A stretch of 38,673 nucleotides of DNA. It comes from Acidobacteriota bacterium (GTDB lineage Bacteria > Acidobacteriota > UBA890 > WLXD01). The stretch is taken from positions 1 through 38,673 of the forward strand of contig JAJCXS010000170.1 in assembly GCA_029263335.1 (NCBI GenBank), given 5' to 3'. Of this stretch, positions 7,170 to 17,935 are shown piece by piece; the first letter of the stretch is position 1, and every line of letters begins with the position of its first letter. The notes under the pieces were generated by a model. It did no database searches. It saw nothing but the letters and a program-made list of their open reading frames with translations, and was not told the DNA's origin. The position numbers were made by a program, and so were the translations under genes.

Positions 7170-8555
7170 ATGACCGATTCCAGCGCCATTCCGAGTGTAA
7201 TTGAAGAGCGCCGCGAAGCCTGGCTCGCGGAGCTATTCGACTTCCTCCGCATTCCCAGCATTTCCACGGATCGTGAGCGCGTCGGTGACGTGCGCGCGGC
7301 TGCCGACTGGTTGAAGACCCAGCTTGCGACGGCCGGCTGCACCGAGACCGCCATCTGGGAAACCGCCGGCCACCCGGTCGTCTACGGCGCTTGGCGTGGC
7401 GCCCCCGGGGCCCCGACCGTGCTGGTCTACGGCCATTACGACGTGCAGCCCGAGGATCCCGTGGAGCTGTGGAGCAGCCCTCCCTTCGAGCCGGAAGTGC
7501 GTGACGGCAAGCTGTTCGCGCGCGGCTCCGTCGACGACAAGGGCCAGCTGTACGTGCACGCCAAAGCGCTCGAGGCCTGGATACGCGCCACCGGTTCATG
7601 CCCGGTGAACGTCGTCTACCTGATCGAGGGCGAAGAGGAAGTCGGCAGCCCCAACGTGGCCGACGCCGTGCAGGATCACATCGAGGAGCTGCGCTGCGAC
7701 GCGGTGGTCGTCTCCGACACCACCATGTTCGCGCCCGGCCTACCGACCCTCACCAATGGTCTGCGAGGCCTTGCCTACATGCAGATCGATATCCAGGGCC
7801 CCAACCGCGACCTGCACTCCGGCATGTTCGGCGGCGCGGTGATGAACCCGGCGGAGACGCTGGCCCGCATGCTGGCCGCATGTCGAGACGAGAACGGTCG
7901 GGTGACCATCCCGGGGTTCTACGACGATGTCCAGGAGGTCCCCGCCCATGAGCGCGACGACTGGACGCGCCTGCCCTTCAGCGAAGACGAGTATCGGGCA
8001 TCGCTCGACGTTGATTCGTTGATGCCGAGCGATCACACCACCCTGGAGTGCCTGTGGGCGCAGCCGACGTTCGACGTCAACGGACTATTGTCGGGCTTCA
8101 CCGGCGAAGGCAGCAAGACCGTTCTGCCGGCGACCGCGATGGCCAAGGTTTCCATGCGCCTCGTCGCGAACCAGGACCCGGAACGCATCGCCGACGCCTT
8201 CGAGGCGTACATGCATGAGCTCGCGCCCGCCGGCGTGAGGGTGAACATCACCCGCATGCACGGTGGCAAGCCCTGGTCGGCTTCGCGCGACCATCCCGTG
8301 CTGGTGGCCGCGGCGCGCGCGCTCGAGCGCGGCTTCGGCGCTGACACGGTGTTCATCCGCGAGGGTGGATCGATTCCGCTGGTCGCGACGCTGGAGGAGT
8401 TGTTCGGCGTGCCCACCGTGATGATGGGTCTCGGCCTGCCGGATGAGAATGCCCACGCCCCCGACGAGAACATGGATGTCGGCAACTTCTACGATGGCAT
8501 CGCCAGCTCGGCGTATTTCTTCGAAGAGCTGGCCAAGAGCGCGAACGACGAATGA
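7170..8555 (+). CDS. M20-family zinc metallodipeptidase
   Basis: 461-residue peptidase of the M20 (carboxypeptidase G2/dipeptidase/CNDP-like) family. The first zinc-ligand motif is GHYDVQP (His89, Asp91). The bridging Asp lies in GSVDDKG (122-123) and the catalytic Glu cluster in EGEEEVGS (153-160). Later ligands lie in VSDTTMF and near the end in NAHAPDENM. The central dimerisation 'lid' insertion is present (residues about 200-370, starting QIDIQGPNRDLHSGMFGGAV). No signal peptide is seen from the ATG at 7170, so it acts in the cytoplasm, hydrolysing dipeptides or other small N-acyl compounds. The open frame extends upstream to 7047, but the family begins at this ATG. The stop overlaps the start of the small gene at 8552 (ATGA). 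Confidence 0.92.
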   Translation: MTDSSAIPSVIEERREAWLAELFDFLRIPSISTDRERVGDVRAAADWLKTQLATAGCTETAIWETAGHPVVYGAWRGAPGAPTVLVYGHYDVQPEDPVELWSSPPFEPEVRDGKLFARGSVDDKGQLYVHAKALEAWIRATGSCPVNVVYLIEGEEEVGSPNVADAVQDHIEELRCDAVVVSDTTMFAPGLPTLTNGLRGLAYMQIDIQGPNRDLHSGMFGGAVMNPAETLARMLAACRDENGRVTIPGFYDDVQEVPAHERDDWTRLPFSEDEYRASLDVDSLMPSDHTTLECLWAQPTFDVNGLLSGFTGEGSKTVLPATAMAKVSMRLVANQDPERIADAFEAYMHELAPAGVRVNITRMHGGKPWSASRDHPVLVAAARALERGFGADTVFIREGGSIPLVATLEELFGVPTVMMGLGLPDENAHAPDENMDVGNFYDGIASSAYFFEELAKSANDE

Positions 8556-8899
8556 AACGTAAGGACTTCCTTACCCGCATGCGCAACCGTCGCCGTGGCG
8601 ACCAGCTCGAACTGCGCACACCGGAGCAGCGACGTGCCATCGATTGGCGCACTCTGCGTGTCGAACTGCCTGCCGCGGATGGCGACGGCGAAACGCTCGA
8701 GATGGCCGTTGGTTCGGTGGAACTGCTCATGAACGGCATCCGACTACGGCCCAATCAGCCTTGTTGGGTGCGCGGCTATCGCAGCTGGAGCGACGAAGGT
8801 GCTGGCCGGGCGGAGTTCCAGTACCGTCTGGCAGACGAAGGCGCCGCCCCGCCCCCGGGTGCGGCGGCGCTCGCTACCGACGAGGTTTGGCAGCCGTAG
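8552..8899 (+). CDS. Small hypothetical protein coupled to the M20 peptidase
   Basis: 115-residue protein whose ATG overlaps the peptidase stop by 4 bp (ATGA), which implies translational coupling. The first 35 residues are strongly basic (KRKDFLTRMRNRRRGD), followed by a segment with beta-strand character (LRVELPAADGDGETLEMAVGSVELLMNGIRL) and a Trp-containing patch (CWVRGYRSWSD). There is no signal peptide or transmembrane helix. I do not recognise the family and assign no function. It is convergent with the methyltransferase at 8936, 36 bp apart. Confidence 0.6.
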   Translation: MKRKDFLTRMRNRRRGDQLELRTPEQRRAIDWRTLRVELPAADGDGETLEMAVGSVELLMNGIRLRPNQPCWVRGYRSWSDEGAGRAEFQYRLADEGAAPPPGAAALATDEVWQP

Positions 8900-8935
8900 C
8901 AGGCCCAGGCCTGATACCGACGGGATTGCCCACGG

Positions 8936-9655
8936 TTAGGCGACGGGCTTGCGGTAGAGCCGCAGGTGAAAGCGACGTGTCCAACGCTCTTGGGCGGCCT
9001 CGTCGACGAAATCGAAACGGTTGCCGGCCAGCAACTCGAGCGCGGGCAGGAACAACCGATCCAGTTCCGCAGCGCGAAACAGCTGGTTGCGAATGCCGGT
9101 GTTGGGGTCGCGAACTACAGCGCCGGCGGCGTCGGGACGCCTCAGGAACGGCGCGTAGTAGCCGTCGTCGAGATCAAAGGTCACGACGACCGCCAGACCT
9201 CCCGGTTTCAACACGCGGGCTACCTCGCGACCGTACGCCCGGCGATGCTCCGACGCGACGAGATTGTCGATGGCCGTGATGTCGAGAACAGCACCGACCG
9301 CCGCATCGCGAATCGGCAACGGCTCGCGCAGGTCGTGTCGCACCGGCAGTGCCCGACCCCGACACCCCTCACGTTGAGTCCGCTCGCCGAAACGGCGCAG
9401 GGCCGTCAGCGCGTGGTCTAGTCCTACGACCGCGTGCCCAAGGCCGGCCAGCGGTATGGCGTTGCGGCCTCGGCCGCAGGCGCACTCCAGCACCGGCCCC
9501 GCTAACTGGATCCCCGCGCGCTTCAGGTACCCGAGCAGAAACTCGACGCCACGATCCAGTTCGTCGCGATACGAGGTCGTATACGCGTGAACGTCCTCGT
9601 ACTCCCGTTCCCAGGCGTCCCGAGCACTCTGGGGGTCAGCTGAGCGTGACGTCAT
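8936..9655 (-). CDS. Class I SAM-dependent methyltransferase
   Basis: 239-residue methyltransferase with a Rossmann-like fold. Motif I is VLECACGRGRNAIPLAGLGH (about residues 55-74), followed by VVGLDHA with the acidic ribose-binding Asp. Motif IV is in AVGAVLDITAIDN and the post-motif helix in EVARVLKPGGLAVVV. The GRNA form of motif I is like TehB/tellurite-type and small-molecule methyltransferases. The substrate is unknown. Its start overlaps the end of the upstream lipoprotein gene by 20 bp, making it the last of a three-gene operon (11038 to 8936). Confidence 0.85.
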   Translation of the reverse strand: MTSRSADPQSARDAWEREYEDVHAYTTSYRDELDRGVEFLLGYLKRAGIQLAGPVLECACGRGRNAIPLAGLGHAVVGLDHALTALRRFGERTQREGCRGRALPVRHDLREPLPIRDAAVGAVLDITAIDNLVASEHRRAYGREVARVLKPGGLAVVVTFDLDDGYYAPFLRRPDAAGAVVRDPNTGIRNQLFRAAELDRLFLPALELLAGNRFDFVDEAAQERWTRRFHLRLYRKPVA

Positions 9656-10664
9656 CCGGATCGCGATCCGGAGCGCTGTTGCCGGCTGCTCTGGAGTACA
9701 GGAAGGTAGCCGCCATCGTGTCGCGATCGCTCAGCGTCGCTCGACCGGGGCCACTGACGATCGAATCAGCGCCTGAATTGACACCGTACGCGCCCGTCGA
9801 GTGGGCCACCATGCGGTTGAAGACCTCGATGGTCGAATCGAGCCCCGAGCTGATGCGCGCCTTGACGATGGAGTACGGATCGGAGATGCCGCCAACGTGC
9901 TCGCTGGCCTGACGCGCTGCCTTGCTCTGTGCCACCGCCACGATGCCTGTTGGGATGTCCCCGAGGCTCGTGGGAGGCTCGGCGTTGCGCACATCCACCG
10001 CTGCGAGGCCGAGGCGACCTGCGGTGAGCGAAGGAAACAGCGCCGCGATCGCGCCACGCATGGCGTCGAGACGAGTATCCGAAACGAATTCCTTCGTCGA
10101 GTCGGCCAAACGACGATAGATGCGGAAGGTCGGCGGCCTCGTCCAGCGGTTGGTGAAACCGGGCGTACGAGGGTCGATGTCGATGCCCTTGCCGTCGCCG
10201 GTGCCGCGCGCGTACTGGTTGAGGAAGGCCTGCGAGAGGCCCTCGTCGTTCTCCAGCATGGTGACCGCGAGGCTCACGTTGCCGGCCACCACGATGCGTC
10301 CCGTCCGGGAGAAATGTCCCGGCGCAACAAACTCCACCTCATAGGTGCCCGTCTGTTCAACGCGGACATCGATCGCCCCCGCATCATTACCCTCAACCGT
10401 GCCCAGGCCTTTCAGTCGCATCGTCGCGCCGGCAGCCGCCGCGCCACCGAGCAGCCCGCTCAGGCGCGCACTCACCGTGCCGCCCTGCTGCAGCACCTGC
10501 GTTGGCGTCGTGGGATCGGCTAGTTCGTCGTCGGGGCGTTGCTTACACCCGACCATCCCGAGGCCGACGGCGCCGGCTCCCAGGAATCCAGCCTGACGCA
10601 GCAGGTTGCGGCGGTTGATGGAGCGCGTGTCGCGGGGAGCGGCCTTGCGCTTTGTGTCCGTCAT
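9636..10664 (-). CDS. Tat-exported lipoprotein with a C-terminus resembling an inactivated zinc protease
   Basis: 342 residues. The N-terminus has a twin-arginine motif in SINRRNLLRQAGFLGAG followed by a hydrophobic stretch and a lipobox-like GMVGC, so it is probably a Tat-exported lipoprotein. Residues about 60-135 look like a carboxypeptidase-regulatory/SpaA-type beta-sandwich (GGTVSARLSG.., GTYEVEFVAPGH). The C-terminal part ends in a pattern seen after the zinc site of matrixin-like proteases (ATLSDRDTMAATFLYSR, then GNSAPDRDP). Where those have HExxHxxGxxH, this one has only MVAHSTGAYGV, so a metalloprotease activity is unlikely. The relation is by-eye inference. Its start overlaps the stop of the upstream small gene by 4 bp (ATGA), and its end overlaps the methyltransferase start. 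Confidence 0.7.
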   Translation of the reverse strand: MTDTKRKAAPRDTRSINRRNLLRQAGFLGAGAVGLGMVGCKQRPDDELADPTTPTQVLQQGGTVSARLSGLLGGAAAAGATMRLKGLGTVEGNDAGAIDVRVEQTGTYEVEFVAPGHFSRTGRIVVAGNVSLAVTMLENDEGLSQAFLNQYARGTGDGKGIDIDPRTPGFTNRWTRPPTFRIYRRLADSTKEFVSDTRLDAMRGAIAALFPSLTAGRLGLAAVDVRNAEPPTSLGDIPTGIVAVAQSKAARQASEHVGGISDPYSIVKARISSGLDSTIEVFNRMVAHSTGAYGVNSGADSIVSGPGRATLSDRDTMAATFLYSRAAGNSAPDRDPDDVTLS

Positions 10665-11038
10665 GGGTTTTGCATGGCCTTGCGGATCCGATGACCCTTC
10701 TTGGGGAGACTGATTTCGGAGTTGCGAAAGCGGCTGTACCCCTCGTTGTAGAGGGGTTTCAAGCGGGAAACCTCTTCATCGGCAACGGCCGCCGCCGATT
10801 CAGATGTGTCGGTCTGGCTGTATTCGAGCAATGTCACGCCCGCTACCGGGAACTTTTCGTAGGCAACGCGAATCGCCTCGCGAAGTCCTTCCCCGCCGGC
10901 GTGTCCCACGAGCATGACGCTCTGGCCCGAGGAAAGGAGCCGGTAGTGTCCCGGCGACTCGGGCAAGCCCTCGATGGCTGGGCCGTCCAGCTTGATGATG
11001 CCGGACTCCAGGCGCGCTGCGGCACGCGTGTCGCTCAC
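10661..11038 (-). CDS. Small protein with GIY-YIG-like pattern
   Basis: 125-residue cytoplasmic protein. GTG 11038 is preceded by AGGAG at 8 nt. The segment PGHYRLLSSGQSVMLVGHAG, then LREAIR, and later EEVSRLKPLYNEG resembles the GIY..YIG, Arg-helix and E..L....P.YN elements of GIY-YIG nuclease domains. Both hallmark tripeptides are altered (GHY, LVG). It could be a diverged or non-catalytic member; this is inference. It is first in a three-gene overlapping operon with the Tat lipoprotein and the methyltransferase, and is divergent from the secreted protein at 11253 across 214 bp. Confidence 0.65.
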   Translation of the reverse strand: MSDTRAAARLESGIIKLDGPAIEGLPESPGHYRLLSSGQSVMLVGHAGGEGLREAIRVAYEKFPVAGVTLLEYSQTDTSESAAAVADEEVSRLKPLYNEGYSRFRNSEISLPKKGHRIRKAMQNP

Positions 11039-11252
11039 GTCGGATGCTCCTGGTACGAAGAGAATGCGGGGGGAGTCGGCCAGATTCTAAGATTTTTGGC
11101 GACCCGGTGCAGGCTTGCAGCCCCGAACACGAGAATTTATCCCCGCACCAGATCGCCGCGCGACGGCAAAATGAGTTGCCCAAGAAGCACTTCCAGTGCC
11201 ACCATTGAGTGCAGTGTCGGTCTCCGCGCCCACCCCGAGCGACCCGTTGACC

Positions 11253-12155
11253 ATGAAACTCGGCAAACTAGCCCTAGCAACTGGATGCGCCGCGCTGGCT
11301 GCAGGCGTGGCCGCGCCGGCCCTCGCCCAGGAAGCGCCGGTCAACCTGCTCGGCGCCGGAAGTTTCGAGTTCGAGAGCGTCAGCCTTCGCCTGCCGGAGC
11401 TGAGCCCGTTTCCGCTCGTCGTGGGTGGTTGGGGGTCACGGGCAGACGACTCCGGTGCGGCAACCGGCACCGACACCGCCTGGAATGGGCTGCGCGCGCT
11501 GGCGATCACCGGCCGGGCTGACAGTCCCGTTCACGTAATCCAGGACGCCCCGTTCGGCACCGCGGGGTTTGTCTTCCGTGCAGCCGTGAAGCGGCGCCGA
11601 GGGCAACAATCCATCTCCCTGCACGGCGAATGGGATCGCATGGATCCCGACGCAAGATCTCTGGTGCGGCTCGATTTCCGTGGCGGCAGTGTGCGCGTAA
11701 CGACCAGCGACGGGAGTTGGTCGATCCCGGCGCGCCTCGACGACCGCGCCTGGCACGAGTTCGAAGTCCGATCCGACCCGCGTACCGGACAGGTGGCGGT
11801 AGGTATCGACGGAGTGCTGCAAGGTCTTTTCCCCGGAGCACCAGTCGATGTTCCGCGAACCGTCATCCTCGGCGGCCACCGTGGTCAGAACCGCTCGGCC
11901 TTCCTCTATGACGATCTGGCGATGTTGCGACTGCCTGAGATCGAGCTCCTCCAGCTGGAGGAAGATCTCGTCACCCGCGGCGCGTCCGCCAGCATTCAGC
12001 GACGTTTGCGAACCGCACACCATGCTCTCCTGTCGGGTTCGACGAGCATGATGGCAGCCGAATTGCGGGCGCTGATGCGCCTGCTCGACCCGTCGCCAAC
12101 AACCCTCGCGCGGGGGCGGGTGGGCAGCCTGATCGAACTGGTGGATCCGCGCTGA
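11253..12155 (+). CDS. Secreted laminin-G/concanavalin-like domain protein
   Basis: 300-residue exported protein. ATG 11253 starts a canonical signal peptide (MKLGKLALATGCAALAAGVA, cut after ALA-QE); the open frame runs 19 codons further upstream but without signal-like sequence. The mature part begins as a beta-rich domain (LLGAGSFEFESVS, TAWNGLRALAITG) and continues with a jelly-roll pattern (SLHGEWDR, LVRLDFRGGSVRVTTSDGSW, DRAWHEFEVRSDPRTGQVAV, AFLYDDLAMLRLPE) typical of LamG/concanavalin A-like folds, which often bind carbohydrate or protein. The last 70 residues are helical. No catalytic residues could be assigned. It stands alone, divergent from 11038, and is followed by a hairpin. Confidence 0.75.
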   Translation: MKLGKLALATGCAALAAGVAAPALAQEAPVNLLGAGSFEFESVSLRLPELSPFPLVVGGWGSRADDSGAATGTDTAWNGLRALAITGRADSPVHVIQDAPFGTAGFVFRAAVKRRRGQQSISLHGEWDRMDPDARSLVRLDFRGGSVRVTTSDGSWSIPARLDDRAWHEFEVRSDPRTGQVAVGIDGVLQGLFPGAPVDVPRTVILGGHRGQNRSAFLYDDLAMLRLPEIELLQLEEDLVTRGASASIQRRLRTAHHALLSGSTSMMAAELRALMRLLDPSPTTLARGRVGSLIELVDPR

Positions 12156-12167
12156 CAGGAGTGGCTG

Positions 12168-12191
12168 AGACGGCCTGCACGCGGGCCGTCT
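12168..12191 (+). terminator. Hairpin after the secreted protein gene
   Basis: AGACGGCC (12168-12175) pairs with GGCCGTCT (12184-12191) around an 8-nt loop, 12 bp past the stop at 12155. No U-run follows, so it is a weak terminator candidate separating this gene from sdhC. Confidence 0.4.
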
Positions 12192-12244
12192 GCGAGCTAG
12201 ACTCACGTTGGTAGCGTCCCTTTTTCCGCATCACGAGGTCCACC

Positions 12245-12973
12245 ATGTCCGTGCTGACGGATGTCACCCGCTCGACGATCGGCAAGAAGCTGCTCAACGG
12301 TCTCACCGGCCTCCTGCTCTGCGGTTTTATCGTGGGGCACCTTGCGGGCAATCTGCTGCTACTGCTCGGCAGCGACGCCTTCAACACCTACGCCTACACG
12401 CTCCACAGCCTCCTGCACGGCGCCTTCGTCCCGCTCGCCGAGGTTGGCCTGGTGGTGTTGTTTACCGCTCACGCGATCAGCGGCATCAGCGTGGCGCTGG
12501 CACGACGCCGGGCGAGGCCCGACGGGTATCAGAAGAGCGCCAACGCCGGAGGCAAGAGCCGCAAGAGCTCGTCCTCGACTTCGATGATCATCACTGGCGT
12601 AGTTCTGCTCGTGTTCGTGATTACCCACGTCGCGCAGTTCCGTGGCGGCTTCTTCGCCCCGCGCGAATACGCGGATGTGATGATCAACGGCCACGCTACC
12701 CACAACCTCTATGCCCTGGTGGTCGATTGGTTCAACCAGGCGCCCATGGTGGCGCTCTACGTGGTGGTGATGCTGCTCCTGGGAACGCATCTGCGGCATG
12801 GATTCTGGAGCGCTTTCCAGTCGCTCGGAGCAGCCAACCCGAAGTACCTGCCGATTATTCACGGCGCCGGGGTTATCTTCGCGATCCTCATGACCGTCGG
12901 GTTCTTGATGATTCCGATCTACATCTTTCTCTTCGTCGACCCTGTGGCCGGCGGCACCCTGATCGGGGGCTAG
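12245..12973 (+). CDS. sdhC: Succinate dehydrogenase cytochrome b subunit (b558 family)
   Basis: 242-residue integral membrane protein with about five hydrophobic segments ([97 protein letters not shown]). His residues in GHLAGN, TAHAISG, THVAQF and GTHLRHG are the expected haem ligands. This is the long single-subunit b558-type anchor found in Bacteroidetes, actinobacteria, epsilonproteobacteria and others, rather than the paired SdhC/SdhD of most gammaproteobacteria. It anchors the SdhAB heads and passes electrons to quinone. The start is ATG 12245 with GAGG upstream. sdhA begins 4 bp after its stop. Confidence 0.92.
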   Translation: MSVLTDVTRSTIGKKLLNGLTGLLLCGFIVGHLAGNLLLLLGSDAFNTYAYTLHSLLHGAFVPLAEVGLVVLFTAHAISGISVALARRRARPDGYQKSANAGGKSRKSSSSTSMIITGVVLLVFVITHVAQFRGGFFAPREYADVMINGHATHNLYALVVDWFNQAPMVALYVVVMLLLGTHLRHGFWSAFQSLGAANPKYLPIIHGAGVIFAILMTVGFLMIPIYIFLFVDPVAGGTLIGG

Positions 12974-12977
12974 GACG

Positions 12978-14932
<1,955 letters not shown>

Positions 14933-14933
<1 letters not shown>

Positions 14934-15685
14934 TGGCCAGCAACGCGATCACCGTAAAGCTCCTGATCTGGCGGCAATCCGGCCCAACTGCAGCGGGACA
15001 GCTCGTCCCGTTCACCCTGGAGAACGTGCTGCCCGAGATGTCGTTTCTCGAGATGCTCGATCTTCTCAACGAGAAGCTCGTGCGCGAAGGCACGGATCCG
15101 GTGGCGATCGATTCCGATTGCCGCGAGGGCATCTGCGGCACCTGTGGCCTGGTGATCAACGGCATCGCCCACGGACCCAACTCCGGCGCCGCCACGTGTG
15201 AGGTTCGTATGCGGAGCTTCCGCGACGGCGAGACGATCGTGATCGAACCGTTCCGGGCGGCTTCGTTCCCGGTAATCAAGGACCTGGTAGTTGATCGCGC
15301 CGCGTTCGACCGCATCATGGCCGCGGGCGGCTACGTGTCGATCAACACGGGGTCGGCACCCGAAGCCAACGCGATTCCCGTACAGCGGGCATCGGCCGAG
15401 ACCGCCATGGACGCGGCCTCCTGCATCGGTTGTGCGGCGTGCGTGGCGGCGTGCCCCAACGCCTCCGCCTCCCTGTTCACGTCGGCGAAGATTTCGCAGT
15501 ATGCACTTCTCCCGCAAGGTCGTACCGAGGCAGGTCGACGGGTGGTTCGAATGGTCGAGGCGATGGACGCCGAGGGCTTCGGCAACTGCTCCAACCACGG
15601 CGAGTGCGAGGCGGTCTGTCCGAAGGAGATTTCGATCTTCAACATTGGCCGCATGCGACGCGAGTATCTGAAGGCTGTTCTCTAG
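14933..15685 (+). CDS. sdhB: Succinate dehydrogenase iron-sulfur subunit
   Basis: 250-residue electron-transfer subunit. The [2Fe-2S] site is CREGICGTCGLVINGIAHGP (Cys63, 68, 71) plus Cys89 in ATCEVRMR. The ferredoxin-like motif CIGCAACVAACPNAS (Cys164, 167, 170, 174) and Cys219, 225, 229 in NCSNHGECEAVCP supply the [4Fe-4S] and third cluster. In the third cluster region NHGEC is where other members also place the ligand pair. It is last in sdhCAB, with one-base overlap to sdhA. It connects FAD in SdhA to quinone at SdhC. Confidence 0.95.
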
Positions 15686-15769
15686 CTCCGCGGCAGCGTG
15701 GCCTCTGGCAGATAAGATGCTGCCTGGGTACCTAACCGCTACACCCTACTGAACCGCCCCGAGCGCGCC

Positions 15770-16609
15770 ATGTTTGAACAACTCCTCGGAAATCTCGACA
15801 CCGCCACTTTGACCGAGAACCTCCTCAGCTTCTCCACCAATGCCGCCGGTGCGCTCGCCTTCCTGGTCGCCTCGTGGCTGGTCGCAGGCTGGGCGCGGCG
15901 TGTTATCCGCCGCGGATTCACCACGGCCAAGGTGGACGACACGCTCGGTATCTTCCTGAGCAACGCCGCTCGCTGGGCGATCCTCATCATGGCGCTGCTG
16001 GCCGCGCTCGGGATGTTCGGGATCCAGACCACCAGCTTCGCCGCTGTCATCGGTGCTGCCGGGCTCGCTATCGGGTTGGCGTTCCAGGGCACGCTATCCA
16101 ACATCGCCTCCGGCGTGATGCTGCTGGTCTTCCGACCATTCAAGGTCGGCGACGTAATCAACGCTGCCGGCGTCACCGGCAAGGTCGTCGAGATCGGCCT
16201 GTTTACCACCAGTTTCGATACTTCCGACAACCGCCGCATCTTCGTACCGAACGCCCTGATTTTCAGTGGCACGATCGAGAACGTCACCTACCACGCGACA
16301 CGTCGTGTGGATGTTGCGGTGGGAACCGACTACAGCGCCGATCTCGACGAGGTCCGCGCCGTGCTCGAACGGGCCGTAACCTCCGTCGAGGGAGTCCGCG
16401 CCGAGCCGGAGGCACAGATCTACCTGCTCGAACTCGGCGCGTCGTCGATCGACTGGACGATCAGAGCCTGGTGCAGAACCGAGGACTACTGGGCTGTACG
16501 GGAAGCGATCACGCGCGCCACCAAGATCGAGCTCGACGCGGCTGGCATCGGCATCCCCTTCCCGCAGATGGACGTGCACGTCGACGGACCGCCAAGCGAG
16601 ACCACCTAG
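15770..16609 (+). CDS. Small-conductance mechanosensitive channel (MscS family)
   Basis: 279-residue inner-membrane channel with the compact MscS layout: three N-terminal transmembrane helices, the third being the Gly/Ala-rich pore helix AAVIGAAGLAIGLAFQGTLSN followed by GVMLLVFRPFKVGD. The cytoplasmic beta domain (TGKVVEIGLFTTSFDTSDNR, VPNALIFSGTIENVT) and the alpha/beta C-terminal cage follow. It opens on membrane tension to release solutes during hypo-osmotic shock. It lies 84 bp after sdhB on the same strand; a GATAAGATG stretch in the gap (15710-15718) could be part of its own -10 region. It is convergent with mrp. Confidence 0.92.
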   Translation: MFEQLLGNLDTATLTENLLSFSTNAAGALAFLVASWLVAGWARRVIRRGFTTAKVDDTLGIFLSNAARWAILIMALLAALGMFGIQTTSFAAVIGAAGLAIGLAFQGTLSNIASGVMLLVFRPFKVGDVINAAGVTGKVVEIGLFTTSFDTSDNRRIFVPNALIFSGTIENVTYHATRRVDVAVGTDYSADLDEVRAVLERAVTSVEGVRAEPEAQIYLLELGASSIDWTIRAWCRTEDYWAVREAITRATKIELDAAGIGIPFPQMDVHVDGPPSETT

Positions 16610-16651
16610 GGCCCTTCGCTGCGGACCCGCCCCGCGCCATCCGGAAGCCAG

Positions 16652-17935
16652 CTACGAGACGGTCTCGGTGCCATCGCGAGTGGCACCCACCGCGTCGAGG
16701 ACATTCTGTCCAACTTCGCGAAAGATGGCGGCGACGTCGCTATCGGGGTGTTCCACCACGTACGGCGTTCCAGCGTCACCGGCGATCGCGATCTGCGGAT
16801 CGAGCGGCAGCGCACCAAGGAACGGGACCTTCAGTTCTTCGGCCGTGCGCTGGCCGCCACCGGTGCTGAACACATGGGCCCGATGGCCGCACTCGGGGCA
16901 CGAGAACACCGACATGTTCTCCACCAGACCGAACACCGGCACATCGACCTCCTGGAACATCCGCAGGCCCTTACGGGCATCGATCAACGCGACATCCTGC
17001 GGCGTGGTGACGATCACCGCACCATCGAGCGGCGACGACTGCGTCAGGGTGAGCTGCGCATCGCCGGTACCGGGGGGCAGATCGATTACCAGAATCTCCG
17101 AGCCGGTCCAGTCGACATCGCGGAGAAACTGGCGGATCGCCTTCATCACGATGGGACCGCGCCAGATGACCGGTTCGTCTTCTGGCTGAATGAAGCCCAG
17201 CGACATCAAGTTCATGCCGAACTTGTTGACCGGAAGCAGCACGCGCTTGCCGCCGCGGTCCTCAACCACCGGCTGCTCGTGAGTTCCGAGCATCGTCGGC
17301 ACGGACGGGCCGTAGATGTCGGCATCCAGCAGACCGACCTTCTCGCCCAGTTGCGCCAATGCCGCAGCCAGATTCACCGCCACCGTGGACTTGCCCACCC
17401 CGCCCTTGCCCGAGGCGACGGCAATCACATGTTTCACACCCGGGATCGGCGTGCGGTCGTACAGTGGCTCGGCGCGCGGCGGGGCGGCGGCGGCGGTGGC
17501 GGTGGCCCCGCCGGGACCAGTTGGCGCCGGACCTGGTCCAATTCCAGGCGTCGGAGGTACCGTCGCGTTCGGCGCTCCTGGGGCACACGCAGGATCTCCA
17601 CAACCACCGCCGGGTGCCGGGCCTGGCGCCGGCGCGGCAGACGCGCCCGCGCCCGCGCCCGGAGCTGGCCTCGACGCCACACCCTTCGACTGGGGCGCCG
17701 CAATCTCGATGGCAACCTCAGTGACTCCCGCAATCGCGGAGACCGCCGAGTGGGAGTCCTCGGCAATACGCTCCTGGTGCGCGGGCGAGCCGGTCGGGAT
17801 ATTCAGCCGCAGCGTCACCTTGCCGCCTTCGACGCTGACGGATTCGAGGAAGCCGAACGACACGATGTCGCGCGACAGTCCCGGGAATTTCACGGCGGTC
17901 AGCGCCTGACGGACGTTCTCTTCGTTCAGCGACAC
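16652..17935 (-). CDS. apbC: Mrp/ApbC-type iron-sulfur cluster carrier ATPase
   Basis: 427-residue P-loop ATPase that carries Fe-S clusters to target proteins. The N-terminal DUF59/MIP18 domain covers residues 1-80. A long Gly/Ala/Pro linker covers about 85-155. The Mrp NTPase domain has the deviant Walker A SGKGGVGKST (175-184), GLLDADIYGPSVP, VIDLPPGTGD and the cluster-binding CPEC (Cys346, 349). The linker contains CGDPAC (Cys112, 117), which is unusual and might bind metal. GTG 17935 was chosen because DUF59 starts there (SLNEENVRQAL) with CGAGG upstream; the frame is open to 18037 but the extra residues are not family-like. It is convergent with the MscS gene and divergent from 18269. 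Confidence 0.9.
   Translation of the reverse strand: MSLNEENVRQALTAVKFPGLSRDIVSFGFLESVSVEGGKVTLRLNIPTGSPAHQERIAEDSHSAVSAIAGVTEVAIEIAAPQSKGVASRPAPGAGAGASAAPAPGPAPGGGCGDPACAPGAPNATVPPTPGIGPGPAPTGPGGATATAAAAPPRAEPLYDRTPIPGVKHVIAVASGKGGVGKSTVAVNLAAALAQLGEKVGLLDADIYGPSVPTMLGTHEQPVVEDRGGKRVLLPVNKFGMNLMSLGFIQPEDEPVIWRGPIVMKAIRQFLRDVDWTGSEILVIDLPPGTGDAQLTLTQSSPLDGAVIVTTPQDVALIDARKGLRMFQEVDVPVFGLVENMSVFSCPECGHRAHVFSTGGGQRTAEELKVPFLGALPLDPQIAIAGDAGTPYVVEHPDSDVAAIFREVGQNVLDAVGATRDGTETVS

Noticed and set aside
10652-11521. Plus-strand open frame of 289 codons
   Set aside because: It covers the opposite strand of the GIY-YIG-like gene and the start of the secreted protein; the sequence is Arg/Pro-rich and not protein-like.
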